DNA of 64,000 nucleotides from Acidovorax sp. NB1 (GCF_005405905.1 NZ_BJHU01000057.1:1-64000); one strand, 5' to 3'. Positions 47,313 through 58,074 are shown, counted from the first letter of the stretch. Notes: generated by a model not told the origin, from the letters alone. Program-made: numbers and translations.

Positions 47313-48050
47313 ATGAATCTGCTCGCCTTCGACACCAGCACCGACACCCTCTCCATTGCCGTACAGCACGGCGATGGCGTCTGGCAGCACCAGGGGCCGG
47401 GTGGCGCGCAGGCATCGGCCACGCTGATCCCCACCGTGCGTGCCCTGATGGCGCAGGCGGGCCTGTCGTTCGACACGCTGGATGCCATCGCCTTCGGGCG
47501 TGGCCCCGGCTCGTTCACCGGCCTGCGCACGGCCTGCGCCGTGGCCCAGGGGCTGGCCTTTGGCGCACGCGGCGGCCAGGGGGTGCCCGTGCTGCCGGTG
47601 GACACCCTGCTGGCCGTGGCCGAAGAAGCCCGTGCGCAGCATGGCTGCACCCAGGTCGTGGCCGTGCTGGATGCACGCATGGACGAGGTCTACCACACGC
47701 GCTGCCGATATGTGCCGGGATTGCAGGCGGCAGGTGGCCCATGGGTGACCGACGCCGACTTTGGCCTGGGCAAGCCCGAATCCGTGCAGGCGCCCGCAGA
47801 CTGGACGGTGGCCGGCAACGCACTAGCGCCCTACGGCGAGCGGCTGGCGCCCGGTGCCCGCCATGTCGCCGCCCTGCCCACGGCCGCCGCCCTGCTGCGC
47901 CTGGCGCCCGCGCTGATCGCGGCAGGTGCAGCCGTGCCCGCCAGCGACGCGCTGCCGCGCTACATCCGCGATAAAGTGGCGCAAACCACCGCCGAGCGGG
48001 CCGCCCTGCGCGCCGCCCAGGCCATGGCCACGCCCCCGAGCACCCCATGA
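47313..48050 (+). CDS. tsaB: tRNA t6A synthesis protein TsaB
   Basis: ASKHA-fold partner of TsaD in threonylcarbamoyl transfer, 245 residues. LLAFDTSTDTLSIAV at the N terminus and AFGRGPGSFTGLRTACAVAQGLA near 57-79 are the signature. It overlaps rimI by ATGA, a common pairing in proteobacteria. With tsaC also in the window, two of the t6A enzymes are present. Confidence 0.93.
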   Translation: MNLLAFDTSTDTLSIAVQHGDGVWQHQGPGGAQASATLIPTVRALMAQAGLSFDTLDAIAFGRGPGSFTGLRTACAVAQGLAFGARGGQGVPVLPVDTLLAVAEEARAQHGCTQVVAVLDARMDEVYHTRCRYVPGLQAAGGPWVTDADFGLGKPESVQAPADWTVAGNALAPYGERLAPGARHVAALPTAAALLRLAPALIAAGAAVPASDALPRYIRDKVAQTTAERAALRAAQAMATPPSTP

Positions 48051-48550
48051 GCGCCTTGCCCACCTCTTCTTCCACCGCCGCAGACGACACGGCCTCGGCC
48101 CGCCCCGAGGCGCGTTTTGAAGCGCTCACGCTGGACCGGCTCGACGCCGTGCTGGCGGTGGAGCAGCGCGCCTACTCGCACCCCTGGACGCGTGGCAACT
48201 TCACCGACGCCCTGGCCTCGGGCTACCAGGCGCAGGTGCTGATGGCGGGAGACCACCTGCTGGGCTACTTCGTGGCCATGATGGGGGTGGATGAGGTGCA
48301 CCTGCTCAACATCACCGTCACCCCTGAGTTCCAGCGCCAGGGCTGGGCCCGTGTGCTGCTCGACGCACTGGCCCTGTGGTCGCGCGGGCGCGGCGCGCAG
48401 TGGCTGTGGCTGGAGGTGCGCGCGAGCAACCTGCGCGCCCAGGCCATCTACCAGGTCCACGGCTTTCGCCGCGTGGGCGACCGCAAACGCTACTACCCGG
48501 CCGACCAGGGCCAGCGCGAAGACGCGGTGGTCATGAGCCTGGGGCTATAA
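48047..48550 (+). CDS. rimI: Ribosomal protein S18 alanine N-acetyltransferase
   Basis: GNAT acetyltransferase of 167 residues. The acetyl-CoA loop region is ITVTPEFQRQGWARVLLDAL near 87-106, followed by LEVRASNLRAQAIYQVHGFRRVG and the C-terminal YYPADQGQREDAVVMSL, as in RimI. A non-conserved N-terminal 25 residues precede the fold. It starts within tsaB. Confidence 0.92.
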   Translation: MSALPTSSSTAADDTASARPEARFEALTLDRLDAVLAVEQRAYSHPWTRGNFTDALASGYQAQVLMAGDHLLGYFVAMMGVDEVHLLNITVTPEFQRQGWARVLLDALALWSRGRGAQWLWLEVRASNLRAQAIYQVHGFRRVGDRKRYYPADQGQREDAVVMSLGL

Positions 48551-48608
48551 ACCCCACCTGCGCCCCACTTGCCCCCGCCTGCCAAGAACCCACCGACTGC
48601 CTGCCTGT

Positions 48609-49370
48609 ATGAGCCTTCACCTCGATGCGCGACAACGCGCCATGCTGCAAGAAATGGGGGTCACCGTATGGGGGCCGCCACCGGCAGAGGCTCCGATCAC
48701 CCCACCCGCCCCGGCCACCAGCGCTGTGGCGGTCCAAGCGCCCTCTCCTGCGCCCGTGGCCATGGCCGTGCCACCTCGCAGCGCAGAGTCCCCGGTTGTT
48801 GCCCCTCTGCGCACGCCGCCCCCCAGTGCCGCCCCGGTACCCCCGCCAGCAGGGGGCTCCACCACTCCAGCACTGCAGCTGCACACGCCCCAGGCGCTCT
48901 ACCCCTCAGCCGACCCGGCCCAGACGCCCAACGGCCTGGGCCGTGGCTGGCTGATCGTGGCCGAAAGCCTGACACCTGCCGACCCTCTGGGCGGAGACGC
49001 GGGGCGCCTGCTGGACAACATGCTGCGCGCCATGCAGCTGCACAAGCACCCGCGTGTTTATTTCGCGGCGCTGGAGCGTTCTACCCCCGGCGCTGAAGCC
49101 AGCCCCCACATCCCCACCACCCTGGCCGATGCCGTCGCCACACTGCAACCCGCCATGGTGCTGGTGCTGGGCCATGTGGCCGCCCGCGCGGCGCTGGGCC
49201 GCACCGAGCCGCTGGGCCGTCTGCGCGCGGGCCCGCACCAGCTGGCGGGCTGCCCTGCGGTTGTGACCTATGACCCGGCCTTCCTGCTGCGCTCGCAGGA
49301 CACCAAGGCCGCCGCCTGGGCGGACCTGTGCCACGCCCTGGCGCTGGTGCGTGGCGCTGGCGCTCTGTGA
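48609..49370 (+). CDS. Degenerate uracil-DNA-glycosylase-like protein
   Basis: A 253-residue protein with an N-terminal helix (MSLHLDARQRAMLQEMGVTVWGP), an 80-residue proline/alanine-rich linker and a C-terminal domain from about 110. That domain resembles family 4 UDG/phage polymerase-associated glycosylases by outline (GGDAGRLLDNMLRAMQL, VLVLGHVAARAALG). The GEAPG catalytic motif is replaced by AESLTPADP, and the HPS-type loop by YDPAFLLR. The four iron-sulfur cysteines are missing. It follows rimI as the glycosylase gene often does. The function may be DNA binding or lost. Confidence 0.7.
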   Translation: MSLHLDARQRAMLQEMGVTVWGPPPAEAPITPPAPATSAVAVQAPSPAPVAMAVPPRSAESPVVAPLRTPPPSAAPVPPPAGGSTTPALQLHTPQALYPSADPAQTPNGLGRGWLIVAESLTPADPLGGDAGRLLDNMLRAMQLHKHPRVYFAALERSTPGAEASPHIPTTLADAVATLQPAMVLVLGHVAARAALGRTEPLGRLRAGPHQLAGCPAVVTYDPAFLLRSQDTKAAAWADLCHALALVRGAGAL

Positions 49371-49438
49371 TCCCGCTCTGCGCAGCCGCCCGGCGCCCTC
49401 ACGGTGCCATAATCCGCGACTTGCCCATTTTTTTTTAC

Positions 49439-49514
49439 GGAGACAGCTCCTTGGAAACCTACCCGAGTTGGTAGCTTTCCGCTCCCCGGCCTGCCGTGGG
49501 GCTGAAAGCACCCC
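49439..49514 (+). promoter_or_regulatory. Structured corA leader with possible 7-codon leader peptide
   Basis: The region shows a GGAG/CTCC hairpin (49439-49450), a CTACC/GGTAG hairpin (49459-49474) and a CCCCGGC/GCCG-GGGG hairpin (49484-49501). The GGGG of the last can alternatively pair with CCCC at 49511-49514. A TTG at 49451 with GGAGA seven bases upstream opens a short frame, METYPSW, ending at TAG 49472. I know of no named riboswitch that fits. Confidence 0.4.
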
Positions 49515-49556
49515 ACAACCCCCACCGCAGATGCCACACAACAAGGGAGTGAGCCC

Positions 49557-50543
49557 ATGCTCAACATCTTTACGCTCGCCAATGGCCGGCTGTTCCAGGA
49601 AGAAATCGAGTCCCTGGAAGAGCTGACCAAGTTCCAGCCGATCTGGGTGGACCTGGAAGCCCCCACGCTCGAAGAAAAACGCTGGATCAAGCAGCACTAT
49701 GGCCTGTCCATCCCCGAAGATGCGATGGACGAGGACATTGAGGAATCCGCCCGCTTCTACGAAGAAGACAACGGCGAGCTGCACATCCGCAGCGACTTCT
49801 TGATCGATGACGATGAAGACCCCCGCTCGGTGCGCGTGGCCTTCATCCTGAACCAGCACAACGCCAATCTCAAGAGCCGGGGCGTGCTGTTTTCCATCCA
49901 CGACGAAGACGTGCCGGTGTTCCGCCTGCTGCGCATGCGCGCGCGCCGCGCTCCCGGGCTCATCGAGGATGCCAAGGAAGTGCTGCTCAAGCTCTTCGAT
50001 GCCGACGCCGAGTATTCGGCCGACACGCTCGAAAACATCTACGACGAGCTGGAGAAAGTCAGCAAGCAAGTGCTGGCCGGCGACGTGACCGACGCCCTTG
50101 CTGGCGAGGTGCTGGGCGCCATTGCCCGCCAGGAAGACTTGAACGGCCGCATCCGCCGCAACGTGATGGACACGCGGCGCGCGGTGAGCTTCATGATGCG
50201 CTCCAAGATGCTCAACGCCGAGCAGTTCGAGGAAGCCCGCCAGATCCTGCGCGACATCGAGTCGCTGGACAACCACACGGCCTTCCTGTTCGACAAGATC
50301 AACTTCTTAATGGACGCCACGGTCGGTTTCATCAACATCAACCAGAACAAGATCATCAAGATTTTCTCGGTGGCCAGTGTGGCGCTGCTACCCCCGACGC
50401 TGATCGCCAGCGTGTACGGCATGAACTTCAAGTTCATGCCCGAGCTGGACTGGTCACTGGGCTACCCCTACGCGCTGGGCCTGATGCTGGCGAGCGCGCT
50501 CGGACCCATGTGGTACTTCCGCAAGCGCGGCTGGTTGAAGTAG
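49557..50543 (+). CDS. corA: Magnesium/cobalt transporter CorA
   Basis: Pentameric Mg2+ channel of the inner membrane, 328 residues. The long N-terminal cytoplasmic domain is followed by two C-terminal membrane helices. The selectivity motif YGMNF has GMN at 288-290, followed by the acidic loop MPELDW. An AAGGGAG ribosome site lies before the ATG at 49557. The 186-base leader is structured and may carry a leader peptide. It is transcribed alone, with a GC-rich repeat downstream. Confidence 0.95.
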   Translation: MLNIFTLANGRLFQEEIESLEELTKFQPIWVDLEAPTLEEKRWIKQHYGLSIPEDAMDEDIEESARFYEEDNGELHIRSDFLIDDDEDPRSVRVAFILNQHNANLKSRGVLFSIHDEDVPVFRLLRMRARRAPGLIEDAKEVLLKLFDADAEYSADTLENIYDELEKVSKQVLAGDVTDALAGEVLGAIARQEDLNGRIRRNVMDTRRAVSFMMRSKMLNAEQFEEARQILRDIESLDNHTAFLFDKINFLMDATVGFININQNKIIKIFSVASVALLPPTLIASVYGMNFKFMPELDWSLGYPYALGLMLASALGPMWYFRKRGWLK

Positions 50544-50640
50544 CCCCCCTGTGGCGCTGCGCGCCTTCCCCCGAGGGGGACGCCACCCGAGGCCCGGCAA
50601 AGCCGGTTCCTCGGTGGCGCTGGCGTGGGGCACGCCCTTC
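50542..50640. repeat. GC-rich interspersed element after corA
   Basis: CCCCCTGTGGCGCTGCGCGC, then CTTCCCCCGAGGGGGACGCC and a second palindromic part with ACCCGAGG/CCTCGGTGG arms around CCGGCAAAGCCGG. Same class as the elements at 7610 and 32173. It lies between convergent corA and mtnN and could act as terminator for both. Confidence 0.6.
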
Positions 50641-50689
50641 GCGTGGTCCAGTCAAGCTTTCGCAGGCGCGTTCTTGGCAGGAAACTTAA

Positions 50690-50748
50690 GCAAAAATCGG
50701 CTTCTCCGCGCGACCATATTGCCTTTTAAGCTATTAAATCTATAGCTT
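50690..50748 (-). repeat. Dispersed repeat copy E, supplies the mtnN stop
   Basis: Minus strand: AGCTATAGATTTAATAGCTT, then AAAAGGCAATATGGTCGCGC and GGAGAAGCCGATTTTTGC. The TAG in its first arm, at 50740-50742, is the stop codon of mtnN. Confidence 0.78.
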
Positions 50749-51495
50749 TTGCAGCAGTGCCAGCACCATGTGCTCGGCATAGCGACTGGCCACGGTCTGC
50801 ACGAACAGGGCGAAGTCCCCGTGGGCGGTGTCGTCGGCGCGGTCGGAGATGGTGCGCACGGCGGCGAAGGGCAGGCCATAGTCCTGGCAGACCTGGGCCA
50901 CGGCGGCGCCTTCCATTTCCACGGCCAGCACATCGTGCCCAGCCCCCTGCAGCGCGGCGCGCAGTTGCGCGGACTCGGTAGCGGTCGAGACAAAACGGTC
51001 GCCGCTGGCCACCAGGCCGTGGTGCACCTGGTGTGCACGTTGCCCGGGCGCTGATTTCAGCCCAAACTGGCTGCTTGCGCCTGCCACACAAGCGTTTGCC
51101 GCTTCCAAAAGCAGAGCAGTCAGTGCCGGATCGCAAGGCAGGCGGCTGCGGGCATAGCCCGGTAGCTCCCAGCGCGGGAACAGGGGCGAGGCGTCCATGT
51201 CGTGCTGGATGTAGTCCTGCGCCACCACCACATCGCCCACATTCACCCCGTCCCCCACGCCCCCGGCCACCCCGGTGAACACGATGCGCGCCACGCCAAA
51301 ATGCTCGATCAGCGCCGTGGCCGTGGTGGCAGCGGCCACCTTGCCAATGCCCGACAGCGCCAGCACCACCGGCCGGTCGTCCAGCTCGCCCCGCCAGAAG
51401 GCGCGGCCCGCGTGCGTCACACGCTGCGGGTGGGCAAGGCGCCCAACCAGGGAGCTTTGCTCTTCGGTCAGTGCGCTCAGGATGGCGGTACTCAT
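50740..51495 (-). CDS. mtnN: 5'-Methylthioadenosine/S-adenosylhomocysteine nucleosidase
   Basis: Cleaves methylthioadenosine and S-adenosylhomocysteine in methionine salvage and quorum-signal metabolism. The 251-residue protein shows LALSGIGKVAAATTATALI near 45-63, VAGGVGDGVNVGDVVVAQD, the EMEGAAVAQVC region and the catalytic RTISDRADD near the end. The ATG at 51495 has an AAAGG site; 51522 is less likely. Residues 129-149 are encoded by one repeat copy, and the last codons and stop by another. Confidence 0.93.
   Translation of the reverse strand: MSTAILSALTEEQSSLVGRLAHPQRVTHAGRAFWRGELDDRPVVLALSGIGKVAAATTATALIEHFGVARIVFTGVAGGVGDGVNVGDVVVAQDYIQHDMDASPLFPRWELPGYARSRLPCDPALTALLLEAANACVAGASSQFGLKSAPGQRAHQVHHGLVASGDRFVSTATESAQLRAALQGAGHDVLAVEMEGAAVAQVCQDYGLPFAAVRTISDRADDTAHGDFALFVQTVASRYAEHMVLALLQKL
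51050..51110 (+). repeat. Dispersed repeat copy K, inside mtnN
   Basis: CGCTGATTTCAGCCCAAACT, then GGCTGCTTGCGCCTGCCACA and CAAGCGTTTGCCGCTTCC. It encodes residues 129-149 of MtnN on the minus strand. It is more diverged than the other copies, but the GCTGCTTGCGC and ACAAGCG blocks are clear. Confidence 0.5.
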
Positions 51496-51558
51496 ACAAC
51501 AACCTTTCGGATCAGGGGGCAACGGCGTGCAGCCACCGCCCCTTGCGGCGCGGCCATG

Positions 51559-51580
51559 AAAAAAGGCGGCCGAAGCCGCC
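51559..51580 (-). terminator. Rho-independent terminator of fadD
   Basis: Minus strand GGCGGC-TTCG-GCCGCC followed by TTTTTT, about 45 bases after the fadD stop. The TTCG tetraloop and T run make it strong. Confidence 0.9.
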
Positions 51581-51622
51581 CGGGGATTGTGGCGCGCAAA
51601 ACCCTGCGCGCCGCCAGGCCCG

Positions 51623-53302
51623 TTATTTCTTGTCGCGCAGCTCGCGGCGCAGGATCTTGCCCACGGGGGTCTTGGGCAACTCGGTGCGGAACTCGATCAC
51701 CTTGGGTTGCTTGTAGCCCGTGAGTTCGTGGCGGCAGAACTCCTTGACCTGCGCCTCGGTGAGCGCCGGGTCCTTCTTCACGATCACGAGCTTGACGGCC
51801 TCGCCGGTCTTCTCGTCGGGCACGCCCACCACGGCACATTCGAGCACGCCGGGGCAGTTGGCCACGACTTCCTCGACCTCGTTGGGGTACACGTTGAAGC
51901 CGCTGACCAGCACCATGTCCTTCTTGCGGTCCACGATCTTGAAGAAGCCGCGCGCATCCATGATGCCGATGTCGCCGGACTTGAAGTAGCCGTCGTCGGT
52001 CATGACCTTGGCGGTTTCGTCGGGGCGCTGCCAGTAGCCCGCCATGACCTGCGGGCCCTTGATGGCGATTTCGCCCGGCTCGCCCAGCGTGGTGACTTCG
52101 CGGCCCTCATCGTCCAACAGCTTCATGGAGGTGCTGGGCAGCGGCACGCCGATGGTGCCGGTGTACTCGGTGGCCGTCACGGGGTTACAGCTGGTAGAGG
52201 GGCTGGTTTCGGACAGGCCATAGCCTTCGCAGATCGGGCAGCCGGTCTTTTCGAGCCAGAGCTTGGCCACCGCCCCCTGCACGGCCATGCCACCACCCAC
52301 CGACACCTTGAGGTTCTTCCAGTTGACGGTATTGAAGTCGGGGTGGTTGGCCAGGCCGTTGAACAGTGTGTTGACGGCCGGGAAGCTGTGGAAGGTGTGC
52401 TTGGACAGCTCCTTGAGCACCGCAGGCAGGTCGCGCGGGTTGGGGATCAGGATGGTTTTGCCGCCGGTGCGCATGGACAGCATCATGTTCACGGTGAACG
52501 CGAAGATGTGGTACAGCGGCAGCGCGCACACGGCCGTGGGCTGTTCGCCCGCAGGCACCTTGCTCATCACGGGCGAATTCCAGGCCTCGGACTGCAGCAC
52601 GTTGGCGAGGATGTTGCGATGCAGCAGCACCGCCCCCTTGCTCACGCCCGTGGTGCCGCCGGTGTACTGCAGCAGTGCGATGTCATCGGGCTTGATGTCG
52701 GGCTTCTTGAGCGTGCTGCGCGTGCCCTGGGCCACGGCCTGGTTGAAGCGCACGGCCCCTGGCAGGTTGTAGGCGGGCACCATCTTCTTGACGTTGCGCA
52801 CCACGTAGTTGACCAGCGTGCCCTTGAGCAGGCCCAACTGGTCGCCCATGGCGCACAGCACCACATGCTTGACGGGCGTGTGCGCAATGCATTGCTCCAG
52901 CGTGGCTGCGAAGTTCTCGATGATGACGATGGCTTTGGCACCCGAGTCCTTGAGCTGGTGCTCCAGCTCGCGCGGGGTGTACAGCGGGTTCACATTGACC
53001 ACCACAAACCCCGCGCGCAGCACGGCGGCCACGGCAACGGGGTACTGCGGCACGTTGGGCATCATGATCGCCACGCGGTCGCCCTTGACCAGGCCCAGGC
53101 TCTGCAGGTAGGCCGCAAACGCGCTGGAGAGCGAGTCGGTCTGGGCATAGGTCACGTCCTTGCCCATGAAGCTGTAGGCCACGCGGCCAGCGTACTTCTT
53201 GAACGCCTCGTCCATGAGGGCGACAAGGGAGGTGTACTGCGAGGTGTCAATGTCGGCAGGTACCCCTTGCGGATAGGCGGCCAGCCATGGGCGGTCGGTC
53301 AT
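51623..53302 (-). CDS. fadD: Long-chain fatty acid-CoA ligase
   Basis: Activates fatty acids to acyl-CoA via an acyl-adenylate, 559 residues. The ATP motif is YTGGTTGVSKGAVLLHRN near 205-222. GYGLSETSP lies near 345, the hinge KSGDIGIMD near 440 and the C-terminal lysine in TELPKTPVGKILRRELR. An AGGAGA site precedes the ATG. It is 95 bases downstream of pntB and ends in a good terminator. It is very similar in layout to E. coli FadD (561 residues). Confidence 0.92.
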   Translation of the reverse strand: MTDRPWLAAYPQGVPADIDTSQYTSLVALMDEAFKKYAGRVAYSFMGKDVTYAQTDSLSSAFAAYLQSLGLVKGDRVAIMMPNVPQYPVAVAAVLRAGFVVVNVNPLYTPRELEHQLKDSGAKAIVIIENFAATLEQCIAHTPVKHVVLCAMGDQLGLLKGTLVNYVVRNVKKMVPAYNLPGAVRFNQAVAQGTRSTLKKPDIKPDDIALLQYTGGTTGVSKGAVLLHRNILANVLQSEAWNSPVMSKVPAGEQPTAVCALPLYHIFAFTVNMMLSMRTGGKTILIPNPRDLPAVLKELSKHTFHSFPAVNTLFNGLANHPDFNTVNWKNLKVSVGGGMAVQGAVAKLWLEKTGCPICEGYGLSETSPSTSCNPVTATEYTGTIGVPLPSTSMKLLDDEGREVTTLGEPGEIAIKGPQVMAGYWQRPDETAKVMTDDGYFKSGDIGIMDARGFFKIVDRKKDMVLVSGFNVYPNEVEEVVANCPGVLECAVVGVPDEKTGEAVKLVIVKKDPALTEAQVKEFCRHELTGYKQPKVIEFRTELPKTPVGKILRRELRDKK

Positions 53303-53397
53303 GTGTTTTGTCTCCTGGTAAATTTTTAGTGGCGGTGAATGGACCGTGCCGCCATTTTCAGCACGGTCGTGCTTTTTTCATAGATGAATTATGCCTG

Positions 53398-54810
<1,413 letters not shown>

Positions 54811-54844
54811 GTTCTGTGCTCCTCGTTGTTCTTGTCGTTGTGTC

Positions 54845-56446
54845 TTATTTGCGGAACATGGCGAGCATGCGGCGCGTGACCGCGAAGCCGCCGAACATGT
54901 TGATGGCCGTGAGCACCAGGGCCGCAAACGCCAGCCACAGGATGAGGCTGTCAGGTCGGCCGTTCACACCTGCGTCGGGCGGCGCGATCTGTACCAGCGC
55001 ACCGATGGCGATGATGCTGGAGATGGCGTTCGTCACGCTCATCAGCGGCGTGTGCAGCGCTGGCGTGACGTTCCACACCACCATGTAGCCGATAAAGCAG
55101 GCGAGCACAAACACCGTGAAGTGCCCCAGGAAGGCCACCGGCGCGTAGGCACCGATGGTCCAGAACAGCACGGCCAGCACGGCAAACACGATGGTCAGCG
55201 CCTTGGCGGACATGGGTTCACCCGGGCCATGGCTGGATTTCTTGGCGGCCACGGGTGCCGCTGCTGCCTTGGGAGCGGGCGGTGGAGCCTGCTTGAGTGG
55301 CGGTGCGGGCCAGGTGATGGCGCCATCCTTGACCACGGTGAGGCCACGAATCGCATCGTCCTCCATGTTGACCACGGCGATACCGTCCTTGGCCTTGCAC
55401 AGCTCTTCGGTCAGGCGCAGCAGGTTGGTGGCGTACAGCGTGGACGATTGCTTGGCCAGGCGCGAGGCCAGGTCGGTGTAGCCGACGATGGTCACGCCAT
55501 GGCGCACCACTGCCTCACCGGGCACGGTCAGCTCGCAGTTGCCGCCTTGCTCGGCGGCCATGTCCACGATCACGCTGCCGGGCTTCATGCTCTGCACCAT
55601 CTCGGCGGTGATGAGCTTGGGCGCAGGCTTGCCCGGGATCAGCGCGGTGGTGATGATGATGTCCACGTCCTTGGCCTGATCCGCATACATCTTGCGCTGC
55701 GCGGCCTGGAAGCCCTCGCTCATGACCTTGGCGTAGCCGCCACCGCCCGAGCCTTCTTCCTCATAGTCCACCTTGACGAACTCACCGCCCAGCGACTTGA
55801 CCTGGTCGGCCACTTCGGCACGTGTGTCGTTGGCACGCACGATGGCGCCCAGGTTGGCCGCCGTGCCAATGGCCGCGAGGCCCGCCACGCCAGCGCCCGC
55901 AATGAACACCTTGGCCGGTGGCACCTTGCCTGCGGCCGTGATCTGGCCGTTAAAGAAACGGCCGAAGGCATTGGCCGCCTCGATCACGGCGCGGTAACCG
56001 CTGACACCTGCGGTGGATGTGAGTGCATCCATCTTCTGGGCGCGCGACAGGGTGCGCGGCAGGCAGTCGATGGCGAGCACGGTGGCCTTCTTGGCGGCCA
56101 GCTGCTGCATCAGATCGGGGTTCTGGGCAGGCCAGATGAAGTCGATGAGGGTGGAGCCCTCGCGCATCAACGCCACTTCGTCGCTGCTGGGCGGGCGCAC
56201 CTTGAAGACGATGTCCGCTCCGGCCCACAGCGCCGCAGCACCGTCCACCACCTCCGCCCCTGCGGCGCGGTAGGCGTCATCGCTGAAGTTGGCGGCCTCC
56301 CCGGCCCCCGACTCCACGGCGACCGTGAAGCCCAGCTTGACCAGTTTCTCCACCACATCGGGCACGGTGGCCACACGCTTTTCGCCGGGGAAGGTTTCCC
56401 TGGGGATGCCTATGCGCTGAGGCTGCGGGACGGGGCTGGTCTGCAT
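54845..56446 (-). CDS. pntA: NAD(P) transhydrogenase alpha subunit
   Basis: NAD(H)-binding subunit, 533 residues. It is the single-chain form with the dehydrogenase-like domain ([38 protein letters not shown] near 190) joined through an Ala/Pro/Lys-rich linker (about 385-415) to a C-terminal membrane part with four segments. Some alphaproteobacteria split these into pntAA and pntAB. Start at 56446 fits. The gene follows the unknown 179-residue gene by 62 bases. Confidence 0.96.
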   Translation of the reverse strand: MQTSPVPQPQRIGIPRETFPGEKRVATVPDVVEKLVKLGFTVAVESGAGEAANFSDDAYRAAGAEVVDGAAALWAGADIVFKVRPPSSDEVALMREGSTLIDFIWPAQNPDLMQQLAAKKATVLAIDCLPRTLSRAQKMDALTSTAGVSGYRAVIEAANAFGRFFNGQITAAGKVPPAKVFIAGAGVAGLAAIGTAANLGAIVRANDTRAEVADQVKSLGGEFVKVDYEEEGSGGGGYAKVMSEGFQAAQRKMYADQAKDVDIIITTALIPGKPAPKLITAEMVQSMKPGSVIVDMAAEQGGNCELTVPGEAVVRHGVTIVGYTDLASRLAKQSSTLYATNLLRLTEELCKAKDGIAVVNMEDDAIRGLTVVKDGAITWPAPPLKQAPPPAPKAAAAPVAAKKSSHGPGEPMSAKALTIVFAVLAVLFWTIGAYAPVAFLGHFTVFVLACFIGYMVVWNVTPALHTPLMSVTNAISSIIAIGALVQIAPPDAGVNGRPDSLILWLAFAALVLTAINMFGGFAVTRRMLAMFRK

Positions 56447-56508
56447 GGGAGGTCTCCTCGAAGTTATGGAATCGTTGTGTGCCAGAGGCCGGCGCGCCTG
56501 CCGCTGCG

Positions 56509-57048
56509 TCAGCCCGCCCAGGGGCGCGCAGCGGCCTGCTTTCTGGCAAAGCAGGCGTCCACGGCCTCCAGGAGCTGCTGCTGCACAGCGCTGGCGGGGG
56601 GCACGATCTGCGCTGCGCCCTGCATCACGGAGCGCAGGGTCTGCACGTGGTAATCGGTGAACTTTTCAATGCTGCGCTCCAGCACAGCAGGCACTTCGGT
56701 GGGTGCCAGCGCGCGGTTGCGCAGCATGTGGGAGCTGGCAACCCAGAGGTTGTTCGCATCGGTATCCCCCAGGCCCAGGTGCTGGCGCAGCAGGGCCAGC
56801 ACGCCTTCTTTCTGCTCCAGGGTCACGGCGCCTGTCGCCTGCACCACGGCCAGCGCCATCACCGCCACCACGTCCACCGGGTGCTCCAGCGCGTACAAGG
56901 GCGGCGTTTCAACTTTCTTGGCCCAGGCACGGCGGCGGAAAAAGGCCAGCGGATTGAGCCAGCCCACATCGATGCCAAAGCGGCGCAGGGCCTCCATCGC
57001 CATCGTGAAGGTGATGATGAGCCCCAGGATTTGCAGGATCACGCCCAT
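56509..57048 (-). CDS. Unknown protein, membrane-anchored, TerB-like outline
   Basis: A 179-residue protein with one N-terminal hydrophobic segment ([21 protein letters not shown]), a basic patch [10 protein letters not shown], then a soluble helical domain from about 50. Its helix pattern ([34 protein letters not shown]) is reminiscent of TerB/DjlA-N type domains. I do not recognise a family with confidence. A GGGAGAT ribosome site supports the ATG at 57048. It precedes pntA in the same direction and may be co-transcribed, suggesting a link to the transhydrogenase or membrane. Confidence 0.7.
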   Translation of the reverse strand: MGVILQILGLIITFTMAMEALRRFGIDVGWLNPLAFFRRRAWAKKVETPPLYALEHPVDVVAVMALAVVQATGAVTLEQKEGVLALLRQHLGLGDTDANNLWVASSHMLRNRALAPTEVPAVLERSIEKFTDYHVQTLRSVMQGAAQIVPPASAVQQQLLEAVDACFARKQAAARPWAG

Positions 57049-57110
57049 AGTGGATCTCCCTCTCTCGTGTTGTCTTGCTGTCTTGTTGTTCGGCTGTCTG
57101 TTTGCGCCGC

Positions 57111-57815
57111 TTATTTCTTGGATGCGGCTTCGGCAAACGGGAACGGCGGCACGGCCAGGTAGCCGTCCATCATGCTGACACTCAGGCGTGCAGCCTGGGC
57201 CAGGTCCTGGCCCCACTGCTGGGCGGGTCGCCCCGCGACCAGGAACTCTTCGTTGTTGCGGGGCCGAGCGCCCAGCAGCCGCTGGTCCACGAGCGCATCC
57301 ACCACCACCCAGGCGCCGGTGGGGGTGGCGTAGCGGTAGCTCAGGTACGAATACGGCTGCTTCAGCACGATCTGGCGACCACCCAGCCATTGGGCCAGGT
57401 CGGGGCGGTTCTTTTCCAGCCACTGGGCGCTGCTGCCCCAGTTCTTGAGGCGCAGGCAGTCTGCACGCACCGGGCTGCCAGCCGCTGCATCCACCACCGT
57501 CACATTCTGCTGGTGCGGGCAGTCACCGGGCCCGATCGGAAACCCGGCCAGGTCGCCGGTGCGGTTGGTCTGCACGCGCAAAACGGCCAGCCATTCCCCC
57601 TGCGCACCGCTCAGGCCCACAGCCCGTGTCTGCAGCGTGGCACGGGCTTCGTCGGTGGAGCCCAGGTCTTGCCAGGCCCCCGGCGGCAGCACGAGGCGCG
57701 CACGGCCCACGGGGTATTCCGCCTTGGGCGGAACAGTCAACGGCGCACATCCAGCCACCAGGACAGCCAGGGCGCTGGGCAACAGATACCGGAACTTCAA
57801 AATCATCAGAGTCAT
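57111..57815 (-). CDS. Putative lipoprotein of unknown function
   Basis: A 234-residue predicted lipoprotein with a lipobox ending VAGC (Cys23). The mature part carries two further cysteines, in GDCPHQQN and RADCLRLKNW, that could pair. ARLVLPPGAWQDLG and a run of alternating polar and hydrophobic residues suggest a beta-rich fold. No family is recognised. It leads the minus-strand run into the 179-residue gene, pntA and pntB. Confidence 0.7.
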   Translation of the reverse strand: MTLMILKFRYLLPSALAVLVAGCAPLTVPPKAEYPVGRARLVLPPGAWQDLGSTDEARATLQTRAVGLSGAQGEWLAVLRVQTNRTGDLAGFPIGPGDCPHQQNVTVVDAAAGSPVRADCLRLKNWGSSAQWLEKNRPDLAQWLGGRQIVLKQPYSYLSYRYATPTGAWVVVDALVDQRLLGARPRNNEEFLVAGRPAQQWGQDLAQAARLSVSMMDGYLAVPPFPFAEAASKK

Positions 57816-58040
57816 AGAAAAAGGTTCATGCGGATTCGCCTTCCATCATCCCATCCAATGCCACCCCATTCCGTTCGGGTAGAGCAAAACCGGTGGGGTA
57901 TTAGCGATGCACGCCCTGGTATCAGACACTGCACACCGCCCCTGCCGGAAAAGCTGACCGCGAGCTTACATGAAGAAATTCTTATCGCTGTCGCCTTTGT
58001 CTGATGTAGAGGGAACTCTCCAGCCACGTCCCGTACAGGC

Positions 58041-58074
58041 AAAAAAAAGCCTGGCTGCAAAACGCAGCCAGGCT
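58041..58074 (-). terminator. Rho-independent terminator of fbaA
   Basis: Minus strand AGCCTGGCTGC-GTTTT-GCAGCCAGGCT followed by seven more T residues, about 36 bases after the fbaA stop. The eleven-pair stem is perfect. Confidence 0.95.

Noticed and set aside
49400..49556. A known Mg2+ (M-box) or Mn2+ (yybP-ykoY) riboswitch before corA
   Set aside because: The conserved cores of those classes are not visible; only a structured leader can be claimed.
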